Origin: Streptomyces glaucescens
Lineage (GTDB): Bacteria > Actinomycetota > Actinomycetes > Streptomycetales > Streptomycetaceae
Direction: 5' to 3'
DNA: 64,000 bases
Assembly: GCF_000761215.1 (NCBI RefSeq)
Contig: NZ_CP009438.1
Span: 4,915,501 to 4,979,500, forward strand
The notes beneath the pieces were generated by a model, which saw only the letters and a program-made list of their open reading frames with translations, had not been told where the DNA came from and did not search any database. The position numbers were made by a program, and so were the translations under genes. Numbering within the stretch: position 1 is the first letter of the stretch; each line of letters starts with the position of its first letter. This document shows, in pieces, positions 1-6,926 of this stretch.

Positions 1-8
1 AGGGACAT
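1..8 (-). CDS. ahpD: Start of ahpD (alkyl hydroperoxidase D), cut by window edge
   Basis: An ATG on the minus strand at 8-6 follows the ahpC stop codon by three bases and has a GGTGAG ribosome-binding sequence just upstream. Only the codons for Met-Ser and part of a third are inside the window. In streptomycetes ahpD follows ahpC directly, so the identity rests on gene order and not on protein sequence. Confidence 0.4.
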
Positions 9-11
9 GGG

Positions 12-566
12 TCACTCACCGGCCAGCAGCGCGACCGGGTCCAGGGTCTCGTCGCCCTTGCTCCAGTTGCAGGGGCACAGCTCGTCCGTCTGGAGAGCGT
101 CGAGGACCCGCAGGACCTCCTTGGGGTTACGGCCGACGGAGCCGGCGGTCACCATGGTGAACTGGATCTCGTTGTTCTGGTCCACGATGAAGACCGCGCG
201 CTTGGCGAAGCCGTCCTCGTCCTCGATGCCCAGCTCGCGCATCAGCTCGTGCTTGGAGTCGGCCATCATCGGGAAGGGCAGGTCGCGCAGGTCGTCGTGG
301 TCCTTGCGCCAGGCGTGGTGGACGAACTCGGAGTCGCCGGAGAAGCCGAGGACCTGGGCGTCACGGTCGGCGAACTCGTCGTTCAGCTTGCCGAAGGCCG
401 CGATCTCGGTCGGGCACACGAAGGTGAAGTCCTTGGGCCAAGCGAAGATCACCTTCCACTTGCCCTCGTAGGTCTTGTGGTTGATCTTCTCGAACTCCTT
501 GCCCTTCTCCAGCGAGACGCAGGCGGTCAGTTCGAACTCGGGGAACTTGTCACCGACAGTGAGCAC
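12..566 (-). CDS. ahpC: Alkyl hydroperoxide reductase AhpC (2-Cys peroxiredoxin)
   Basis: Reduces hydrogen and organic peroxides in the cytoplasm; in actinomycetes AhpD recycles it. The 184-residue product has the typical AhpC/Prx1 length. The peroxidatic cysteine is Cys51 in FTFVCPTE, and the resolving cysteine is Cys164 in the C-terminal ELCPCNW. That motif carries an additional Cys166 where most AhpC proteins have CPANW or CPAKW. I chose the GTG at 566 because AAGGAG lies 5 bases upstream and the protein then begins at the usual LTVGDKFPEF; the open frame continues upstream to 656 without a ribosome-binding site. It is divergent from oxyR, its expected activator, and ahpD follows immediately. 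Confidence 0.95.
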   Translation of the reverse strand: MLTVGDKFPEFELTACVSLEKGKEFEKINHKTYEGKWKVIFAWPKDFTFVCPTEIAAFGKLNDEFADRDAQVLGFSGDSEFVHHAWRKDHDDLRDLPFPMMADSKHELMRELGIEDEDGFAKRAVFIVDQNNEIQFTMVTAGSVGRNPKEVLRVLDALQTDELCPCNWSKGDETLDPVALLAGE

Positions 567-590
567 TAGCTCTCCTTGCAGCGCAGCGAA

Positions 591-617
591 GAAACACCCG
601 CTTTTGACGGGTGTTTC
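591..617. promoter_or_regulatory. Perfect 10-bp inverted repeat in the ahpC-oxyR intergenic region
   Basis: GAAACACCCG at 591-600 and CGGGTGTTTC at 608-617 are exact reverse complements around a 7-base loop. The element lies 25 bp upstream of the ahpC start, between the start codon and the AT-rich segment (650-690) that probably holds the divergent promoters. It is either an operator or a hairpin in the ahpC leader RNA. It does not have the usual LysR T-N11-A layout. Confidence 0.5.
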
Positions 618-706
618 CCATGGGTTGGACGTGGCTGATGGTGGCACAGCGCGCATTGATTAGTGAAATAGCTACACTCGGTCGTGTTGATCGGAGGTAG
701 TTATTA

Positions 707-1672
707 GTGACCGCCAGTAACGTGAATCACGTCGGCAAGCGCCGCCAGCCCAGTCTCGCCCAGCTGCGCGCCTTCGCCGCCGTCGCCGAGCACCTCCACT
801 TCCGGGACGCCGCCGCGGCGATCGGCATGAGCCAGCCCGCCCTCTCCGGCGCCGTCTCCGCGCTGGAGGAGGTGCTGGGGGTGACCCTCCTCGAGCGTAC
901 GACCCGCAAGGTGCTGCTCTCGCCCGCCGGCGAGCGGCTGGCCGTGCGGGCCAAGGCGGTGCTGGAGGAGGTGGGCGCCCTGCTGGAGGAGGCCGAGGCG
1001 GTGCGGGCGCCGTTCACCGGGGCGCTGCGGCTCGGGGTGATCCCCACCGTCGCGCCGTACCTCCTGCCGACCGTGCTCCGCCTCGTCCACGAGCGCTACC
1101 CCGACCTCGATCTCCAGGTCCACGAGGAGCAGACCGCCAACCTGCTCGACGGCCTCACCACCGGCCGGCTCGACCTGCTGCTGCTCGCGGTCCCGCTGGG
1201 TGTGCCGGGGGTGGTGGAACTGCCGCTGTTCGACGAGGACTTCGTCCTCGTCACACCGCTCGACCACGAGCTCGGCGGACGGGAGGGCATCCCCCGCGAG
1301 GCGCTGAAGGAACTGAACCTGCTGCTGCTCGACGAAGGGCACTGCCTGCGCGACCAGGCGCTCGACATCTGCCGCGAGGCGGGCCGCGAGGACGCCCCCG
1401 TCACCACCACGGCCGCCGGCCTGTCCACCCTCGTCCAGCTCGTCGCCGGCGGCCTCGGCTGCACCCTGCTGCCGCGCACCGCGCTCAAGGTGGAGACCAG
1501 CCGCAGCAGCCAGCTCCTCACCGGCTGCTTCGCCGACCCCGCCCCCACCCGCCGGATCGCCCTGGCGATGCGGACGGGGGCGGCGCGGGGAGCGGAGTAC
1601 CAGGAGCTGGCGACCGCGCTGCGGGGGGCACTGCGACCGCTGCCCGTGCGGGTGCTGGAGGGGCCGGACTGA
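707..1672 (+). CDS. oxyR: OxyR, LysR-type hydrogen-peroxide sensor and regulator
   Basis: LysR-family activator of peroxide defence. An N-terminal winged helix (about residues 12-70, with SQPALSGAVSALEE as the recognition region) is followed by a LysR substrate-binding domain. Cys213 and Cys222 are separated by eight residues (HCLRDQALDIC), the spacing of the redox-switch pair Cys199/Cys208 of E. coli OxyR, so this is a true OxyR and not a generic LysR protein. The GTG start at 707 is preceded by GGAGG at 693-697. It is transcribed divergently from ahpC, its expected target, and probably autoregulates from the shared intergenic region. Length 321 residues, normal for the family. Confidence 0.93.
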   Translation: MTASNVNHVGKRRQPSLAQLRAFAAVAEHLHFRDAAAAIGMSQPALSGAVSALEEVLGVTLLERTTRKVLLSPAGERLAVRAKAVLEEVGALLEEAEAVRAPFTGALRLGVIPTVAPYLLPTVLRLVHERYPDLDLQVHEEQTANLLDGLTTGRLDLLLLAVPLGVPGVVELPLFDEDFVLVTPLDHELGGREGIPREALKELNLLLLDEGHCLRDQALDICREAGREDAPVTTTAAGLSTLVQLVAGGLGCTLLPRTALKVETSRSSQLLTGCFADPAPTRRIALAMRTGAARGAEYQELATALRGALRPLPVRVLEGPD

Positions 1673-1848
1673 GCGCGGCGCCCGGGGGCGTGAAGTCCCG
1701 CCTGCCCCGCGACGCCCGGCCCCCTCCCCCGACCTCCGCGAGCAGGGGGTGCCCCCAGGGACGTGCACGGCGCCTGCCGCCCGAGCGCGGCACGGGGCAA
1801 GAAAGGCCGCGCGGGTACGGCAGGCCACCGGGTGCAGGGTGACGCGGG

Positions 1849-4176
1849 CTACTCCGTGCGCAGCCCGTCCGGGCGCATCAGCCGGAGGAGCGGCGGCAGG
1901 CTGAGCAGGGTGACGGCGAGGACCACGGCCGCGCCCATGCCGGTCATCGTCAGCACGCTCGCCCAGTCCACGCGGACCGCGGTGTCCGTCATCTTCAGCA
2001 GCACCGTGCCCAGGGTCAGCCCCACCGCGCAGGCCAGGGCGAGACCGAGCGCGACCGGGACCGCCGTCTGCCAGAGCACCGACAGGCTCAGCGTGCGGCG
2101 CCGGGTGCCGAAGGCGATCAGCGAGGACAGCAGCTTGCGGCGTTCGCGCAGTTGCTCCAGCTGGGAGACGAGCAGACTCGCCCCGATCAGCAGCAGCACA
2201 CAGGTGGCGCCGACGAAGAGGCCGGTGCGGACGGCGGTGAACCGGCCGCTCTGCTTGCTGGACACCCACGTCATGGGTTCGACGAACGGGTCGATGTCCG
2301 CGGCGGTGTTGCGCACGTGCTCGCGGGCGTCCGGCACGGACTCGTCCAGCCGCAGGTAGAGCTGGCCGGGCACGGCCGTCGCCGCCGCGCGGGGCAGGGC
2401 GCTCGGAGTGAGCAGGACGCCGCCGCGCCGGGTGCCGGTGGGGTCGGTGACGGAGCGGGCCCGCTTGACGTCCTCCGGCACCGTCCAGGCGACCGGCTTC
2501 GACTCGTCGCCGCCGGGGGAGGCGTCGAAGTAGAGCGTGCCGCCCGGCCGGGCCAGCGCGGGCCCCTCGGTGTCGTACTCGGCGCCCTCCAGCACGAACA
2601 CGTCGCCGTCCCGGCAGGAGGGCAGCGCGGCCAGCTCCCGCAGGGAGCCGCAGTCGCCGACGGCGACCTGCGTGAACCGGTCCGGGTCCTCGGGCCGGTT
2701 GTCGAGCATGCCCTCCGAGAAGCCGTACACCTGCCGTACGCCCTCGGTCGCCTCCAGGCGGGCGCGGGCCGCGTCGAGCGAGAGGCCCGCCGGGACGCCG
2801 ACCTGCATCTGGGCGCGGGTGAGGTCCTGGCCGGTGCTCTGCGTGTAGTCCTCGTCGACGCCCGCGAAGAGCATCTGGAGCGCGATCGCCCCGGCCACCG
2901 CGACGGCGATGCCGTTGACCATGCGGGCCGCGGTGCCGCTGCTGAGCTGGAGCCGGCGTACGGCGAGCTGCCAGGACACCGCGCCCGCGCCGAGCCGGGC
3001 GACGACCGCCTCGACGATCCACGGCAGCAGCGCGGTCACGCCGACGAGGAGCAGCAGGACGCCGCCGGTGACGAGGTACTGGTTGAACTCGCCCTCGTCC
3101 CGGCCGTTGCCGACCATCGGGTACAGCATCGCGAGGCCGGCGAACGGCAGCAGCAGCCGCCACCACAGCCGGCGCCGCGCGGGCCGCGCGGTGCGCACCA
3201 CGCCGAGGGGTTCGATCACCACGCCGCGCAGCGCGAACTGGGTGACCAGCACGGCGGCGACCGGCACCGCGACGGCGACCAGCAGCGCCAGCAGCGGCGA
3301 GGGGTTGAGGTAGCTCGGGAACGCGCTGAACCCGAACACCTCCACCGATCCCGCCCACTGGCGGCCGACCAGGAAGAACCCGGTGCCGAAGACCAGTCCG
3401 AGCAACGCCCCGGCCATCGCCTCGCCCGCGGCCACCCGCCGGGTCATCCGGCTGTCGGAGCCGACCAGCCGCAGCGCCGCGAGCCGCCGGTCGCGGCGCT
3501 CGCCGCCGAACCGCACGGCGGTGGCGACGAAGACGCCGACCGGCATCAGCAGCACCACGAAGACGACCAGGACCAGCAGGAGCAGCACCGGGTCCATCCG
3601 CTCCGTCGACGGCAGCGGATCACCGAACCGTTCGAGCCGGGAGACTCCGTCGTCGAGCCGGGCGGCGAGTCCTTCGCCGCCGCGGTAGAAGGCGAGTTCC
3701 TGGGAGCCGACCAGGCCGCTCTCGCCGATGGTGCCGACGATCCGCTGCGGCAGCCGGTCGCGCAGCAGCTTCCCCTCGTCCGACTCCAGCAGCCGCTTCA
3801 GCGCCGGGGAGACCACCATCTCGTCCACGCCGGGAAGCTCGTCGACGCCGGGCGGTACGGGGGCGTGCGGGCCCTCGGGCTCCAGCACCCGCCCCCGTAC
3901 GTCCTGCTCGCGGAAGGTCGTGCCGGCGTTGGCGACGAGCAGGGTGTCGTCGCCCTTCTGCGGCTCCGTCTGGTTGAACATGAGGTCCGAGCGGGCGCTC
4001 TCCCGGTCGTGGCGCACCGCCAGCGCGTTCGGGATCGCGGTCGTGAGCAGCAGCAGCGCCACCCCGAGCCCGACGCCGACGGCGGTCAGCAGGGTGCGTG
4101 TCCATCCCTCCCGCCCTCCGGCGAACGCGAACCGGAACCCCAGGCCCAGGTCCCTGGACCACTGCCGCGCGCTCAT
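1849..4176 (-). CDS. FtsX-family ABC transporter permease
   Basis: A 775-residue membrane protein with the duplicated MacB/FtsX architecture: one N-terminal membrane segment (about residues 28-50), a large extracytoplasmic loop, three central segments, further segments around residues 270-420, a second extracellular loop and three C-terminal segments ending in PLLRLMRPDGLRTE. Such permeases pair with LolD/MacB-type ATPases to move lipids, peptides or drugs, or to drive conformational work without classical transport. The ATG at 4176 overlaps the stop of the upstream ATPase as ATGA, so the two are translationally coupled. The frame is open further upstream, but that region encodes the ATPase. 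The substrate cannot be read from the sequence. Confidence 0.88.
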   Translation of the reverse strand: MSARQWSRDLGLGFRFAFAGGREGWTRTLLTAVGVGLGVALLLLTTAIPNALAVRHDRESARSDLMFNQTEPQKGDDTLLVANAGTTFREQDVRGRVLEPEGPHAPVPPGVDELPGVDEMVVSPALKRLLESDEGKLLRDRLPQRIVGTIGESGLVGSQELAFYRGGEGLAARLDDGVSRLERFGDPLPSTERMDPVLLLLVLVVFVVLLMPVGVFVATAVRFGGERRDRRLAALRLVGSDSRMTRRVAAGEAMAGALLGLVFGTGFFLVGRQWAGSVEVFGFSAFPSYLNPSPLLALLVAVAVPVAAVLVTQFALRGVVIEPLGVVRTARPARRRLWWRLLLPFAGLAMLYPMVGNGRDEGEFNQYLVTGGVLLLLVGVTALLPWIVEAVVARLGAGAVSWQLAVRRLQLSSGTAARMVNGIAVAVAGAIALQMLFAGVDEDYTQSTGQDLTRAQMQVGVPAGLSLDAARARLEATEGVRQVYGFSEGMLDNRPEDPDRFTQVAVGDCGSLRELAALPSCRDGDVFVLEGAEYDTEGPALARPGGTLYFDASPGGDESKPVAWTVPEDVKRARSVTDPTGTRRGGVLLTPSALPRAAATAVPGQLYLRLDESVPDAREHVRNTAADIDPFVEPMTWVSSKQSGRFTAVRTGLFVGATCVLLLIGASLLVSQLEQLRERRKLLSSLIAFGTRRRTLSLSVLWQTAVPVALGLALACAVGLTLGTVLLKMTDTAVRVDWASVLTMTGMGAAVVLAVTLLSLPPLLRLMRPDGLRTE

Positions 4177-4862
4177 ACGACGCGCTCCATGTCCCGCGAC
4201 CTGCCGTCCCGTACGACGATCTCGCGGTCGGAGTAGGCGGCGACGCGGGCCTCGTGGGTGACGAGCACCACGGCGGCGTTGGTGGACCGGGCCGCGTCCG
4301 TCAGCAGCTCCATGACGCGTTCGCCGTTGAGCGAGTCGAGGGCGCCGGTCGGCTCGTCGGCGAACAGCACCCGGGGGCCGGTGACCAGGGCCCGCGCCAC
4401 GGCGACCCGCTGGCCCTGGCCGCCGGAGACCTCGCCGGGCCGCTTGCCCGCGATGTCGTCGACCTCCAGGCGGGCCATCCACTCGCGGGCGGTGCGCTCG
4501 GCGGCCTTGCGGGGCGCGCCGTTGAGCCGCAGCGGCAGCGCCACGTTCTCCACGCAGCTCAGCTCCGGCACCAGCTGCCCGAACTGGAAGACGAACCCGA
4601 ACTCGCTGCGCCGCAGCGCGCTGCGTCCGGCGTCGCTCATGGTCGCCATCTCCCGGCCGGCGTAGCGGATCGATCCGGCGTCGGGGGTGACGATCCCGGC
4701 GAGGCAGTGCAGCAGGGTCGACTTGCCGGACCCGGAGGGGCCCATGACGGCGACGACCTCGCCCGGGTGGATGGAGAACTCGGCGCCGTCGAGCGCCGTC
4801 GTCGGCCCGTACGTCTTGCGCAGCCCCTCGGCCACGAGCAGGGCACCGGCGGGGGCGCTCAT
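4173..4862 (-). CDS. ABC transporter ATP-binding protein (MacB/LolD type)
   Basis: Energises the FtsX-like permease immediately downstream. In 229 residues it has Walker A GPSGSGKST at 41-49, the ABC signature VSGGQGQRVAVARAL and Walker B VLFADEPTGALDS, where the EPTGALDS form is typical of the LolD/MacB/FtsE group. Its ATG at 4862 overlaps the stop of the upstream PadR gene (ATGA), and its own stop overlaps the permease start. The order is therefore padR-ATPase-permease in one coupled operon. Confidence 0.92.
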   Translation of the reverse strand: MSAPAGALLVAEGLRKTYGPTTALDGAEFSIHPGEVVAVMGPSGSGKSTLLHCLAGIVTPDAGSIRYAGREMATMSDAGRSALRRSEFGFVFQFGQLVPELSCVENVALPLRLNGAPRKAAERTAREWMARLEVDDIAGKRPGEVSGGQGQRVAVARALVTGPRVLFADEPTGALDSLNGERVMELLTDAARSTNAAVVLVTHEARVAAYSDREIVVRDGRSRDMERVV

Positions 4863-5386
4863 GCGGTCACCACCGTCTGGGCGAGCTTGTCGAGGCGGGC
4901 GGCGGTGAGTTCCAGCCAGCGCAGGTCGGCCTCCAGGTGGAACAGGGCGTGGTCGCAGATCAGCTGGTCGGCGAGGTCGCCCTTGCGCTTGCGGTCGGTG
5001 AGGATCCGCATCATGCGCAGGTGCTCGGCGCGCTGGGTGTCGAGGATCCCGGCGGCGTCGCGCCGGGTGAGCAGGGCGAGGACGACCTTGGTGTAGAGGG
5101 TCGACTGGAGGTACGGCTCGGGCTTCTCCGGGGTGGCGAGCCACTGGGCGACGTCGGTGATCCCGGCGTCGGTGATCGCGTACCGCTTGCGTTCGGGCCC
5201 GCCGCCGGGCTCGATGCCGTCGACCTCGACGAGCCCGTTCTTCAGCAGGCGGGACATCGTCGAGTAGACCTGCCCGTAGTGGAGGGGCCGGTCCTGGCCG
5301 AACTTCGCGTCGAAGGCCCGCTTGAGGTCGTAGCCGTGGCGCGGGCCGGACTCCAGGAGGCCGAGAAGGGTGTGACCGATGGACAT
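4859..5386 (-). CDS. PadR-family transcriptional regulator of the ABC operon
   Basis: PadR proteins are winged-helix repressors that respond to phenolics, antibiotics or other small molecules. This 175-residue protein has the N-terminal PadR wHTH (LGLLESGPRHGYDLKRAF and VYSTMSRLLKNGLVE, residues 7-60) and a longer C-terminal helical part (about residues 85-170), as in the Vir/LmrR-like subfamily with a PadR_C domain. It is the first gene of a three-gene operon with an ABC exporter, an arrangement in which PadR normally represses its own operon until an exported compound is present. Three GTATAC boxes lie directly upstream of its start and are the likely operator. Confidence 0.9.
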   Translation of the reverse strand: MSIGHTLLGLLESGPRHGYDLKRAFDAKFGQDRPLHYGQVYSTMSRLLKNGLVEVDGIEPGGGPERKRYAITDAGITDVAQWLATPEKPEPYLQSTLYTKVVLALLTRRDAAGILDTQRAEHLRMMRILTDRKRKGDLADQLICDHALFHLEADLRWLELTAARLDKLAQTVVTA

Positions 5387-5406
5387 GGCGCCACTCTACA
5401 CACCAT

Positions 5407-5438
5407 GTATACGTCGCGTGTATACGTCCCGGGTATAC
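5407..5438. promoter_or_regulatory. Probable PadR operator: three GTATAC boxes at 13-bp intervals
   Basis: GTATAC occurs at 5407-5412, 5420-5425 and 5433-5438, each copy exactly 13 bp from the last and each itself a palindrome. The array starts 21 bp upstream of the padR start codon. AT-rich palindromes in a 72-percent GC genome stand out strongly, and the position suits autoregulation. That PadR binds here is inference. Confidence 0.6.
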
Positions 5439-5494
5439 GCGCCGTGTCCAGTTGTCCCGTGCCCGGCGCGACCAGCCGTCCCGCGCCCGGCGCC

Positions 5495-5752
5495 TCAGCT
5501 GCCCTGGTCGCCCGCGGGCCCCCGTGGCGGGCGGCCCCGGCGCGGGATCGGCCTCGCCTCCCCGGGCAGCCGGCCGGCCTCGGCCAGCGCCCGGCGCAGC
5601 AGGAACTCGATCTGCGCGTTGGCCGAGCGCAGCTCGTCGCCGGCCCAGCGGGCCAGTGCCTCGTACACCAGCGGGTCGAGCCGCAGCAGCACCTGCTTGC
5701 GCTGCTGCTGCGGCCGCCGCCGGGGAGCGGGTCCCTCGGGAGAGTCCGTCAC
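5495..5752 (-). CDS. Small ribbon-helix-helix (CopG-like) protein coupled to SPFH gene
   Basis: An 85-residue basic protein. Its core (KQVLLRLDPLVYEALARWA and ELRSANAQIEFLLRRAL, residues 18-58) fits a ribbon-helix-helix DNA-binding fold: one strand followed by two helices, the second with the NAQIEFLLR pattern. Arg/Pro-rich tails flank it on both sides. The GTG start at 5752 overlaps the stop of the SPFH gene, so the two are translationally coupled. Its most natural role is repression of its own operon, perhaps at the AAnTGATATCAnTT palindrome upstream of the SPFH gene. Single ribbon-helix-helix proteins of this size can also be antitoxins, but no toxin is nearby. Confidence 0.75.
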   Translation of the reverse strand: MTDSPEGPAPRRRPQQQRKQVLLRLDPLVYEALARWAGDELRSANAQIEFLLRRALAEAGRLPGEARPIPRRGRPPRGPAGDQGS

Positions 5753-6684
5753 TGGTAGAGCGTCCCGGTGTTGAGGACCGGCTGCGCGGAGCGGTCCCCG
5801 CACAGCACCACCATCAGGTTGGACACCATCGCCGCCTTCCGTTCGGAGTCCAGTTCCACGATGTCCCGCTCGGCGATCCGGTCCAGGGCCGCCTCCACCA
5901 TGCCGACCGCGCCGTCCACGATCTGCCGCCGCGCCGCGACCACCGCGCCGGCCTGCTGCCGCTGGAGCATCGCGGAGGCGATCTCCGGCGCGTAGGCGAG
6001 GTGGGTGAAGCGGGACTCGATGATCTGCACACCGGCCGCCTCCACGCGCGCGTGCAGCTCGACGGCCAGCTTCTCGGTGATCTCCTCGGCGTTGCCGCGC
6101 AGCGAGAGGGCGTCCTCGTCGTGGGCGTCGTACGGGTACTCGATGGCGATGTGCCGGACGGCCGCCTCGGTCTGGGTGGAGACGAACTCTATGTAGTCGT
6201 CCACCTCGAAGGTGGCCTGCGCGGTGTCCTCGACCTTCCAGACCACGACCGCGGCCAGCTCGATCGGGTTGCCGTAGGCGTCGTTGACCTTCAGGACGGC
6301 CGTCTCGTGGTTGCGCACCCGCGTCGAGATCTTCGTCCGGGACGTGAGCGGGTTCACCCAGCGCAGTCCGTCCTGCCGGATCGTGCCGCGGTACCGCCCG
6401 AAGAGCTGCACGACCCGGGCCTCGCCGGGCGCCACCATGTTCAGCCCGCACATCGCGACGAACGCCGCGAGGCCGACCAGGATGCCGCCGGCGATCAGCG
6501 CCGCCTTGACGCCGGTCGCGGTGACGGCGGTGGCGGCGACCACCATCGCGACACCTGCCAGCAGTCCGAGCAGCCCCAGGAGCAGGGCGAGCCCGCCGCC
6601 GATGCTGTGCGCGGTGAACTCCCGGACCCGGGGTTCGGGCATCTCGGGCAGGTCGGCGGTGGCCGCGGCGTCGTGTGCGGACAT
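5749..6684 (-). CDS. SPFH/band 7 (slipin/stomatin-like) membrane protein
   Basis: A 311-residue protein with two N-terminal hydrophobic segments (about residues 29-55 and 62-83) and an SPFH domain that starts at NMVAPGEARVVQLFGRYRGTIRQ and runs to about residue 290. Family members assemble into membrane scaffolds that organise microdomains. The SPFH core has the standard features LRWVNPLTSR, VVVWKVEDTAQA and YAPEIASAMLQRQQA. The downstream ribbon-helix-helix gene overlaps its stop codon. The ATG at 6684 is preceded by a purine-rich GGGGGACCACCC stretch. The client process is not evident from the neighbours. Confidence 0.9.
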   Translation of the reverse strand: MSAHDAAATADLPEMPEPRVREFTAHSIGGGLALLLGLLGLLAGVAMVVAATAVTATGVKAALIAGGILVGLAAFVAMCGLNMVAPGEARVVQLFGRYRGTIRQDGLRWVNPLTSRTKISTRVRNHETAVLKVNDAYGNPIELAAVVVWKVEDTAQATFEVDDYIEFVSTQTEAAVRHIAIEYPYDAHDEDALSLRGNAEEITEKLAVELHARVEAAGVQIIESRFTHLAYAPEIASAMLQRQQAGAVVAARRQIVDGAVGMVEAALDRIAERDIVELDSERKAAMVSNLMVVLCGDRSAQPVLNTGTLYQ

Positions 6685-6726
6685 GGGTGGTCCCCCGTTC
6701 TCGTACTGCCTAGCACTCGTCTAGCT

Positions 6727-6740
6727 AACTGATATCACTT
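6727..6740. promoter_or_regulatory. AAnTGATATCAnTT palindrome upstream of the SPFH gene
   Basis: The segment AACTGATATCACTT is a near-perfect palindrome centred on TGATATCA (6730-6737), about 43 bp upstream of the SPFH start codon. Two CTAGC copies (6710-6714 and 6721-6725, 11 bp apart) lie between it and the gene. The position and symmetry fit an operator for the coupled ribbon-helix-helix protein; this is inferred only. Confidence 0.5.
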
Positions 6741-6926
6741 TACCCCGGCGCGGCAACCCTGAACCCCTCTCGGGCGTCGGTTCCGGTGGGACGGGTGCTG
6801 ATTGTCACGTCCGTAAAAGACCGGATCGAACCGACTTGGTCACATAGAGCGGTGTTAGCTTTCAGAGCTGACCTGAGCCATGCGCACTTGTGTGACAACC
6901 GAGAACGAAGCGGAGCAGACGGACTC

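Noticed and set aside
1741..1760. GGGGGTGCCCCC element after oxyR
   Set aside because: Similar GC palindromes are scattered through Streptomyces genomes. The loop of two bases cannot form a good terminator, and I cannot show more from one copy.
6786..6926. Longer N-terminus for the penicillin-binding protein
   Set aside because: The extra 47 residues run through the promoter region and would precede an otherwise normal basic cytoplasmic N-terminus.
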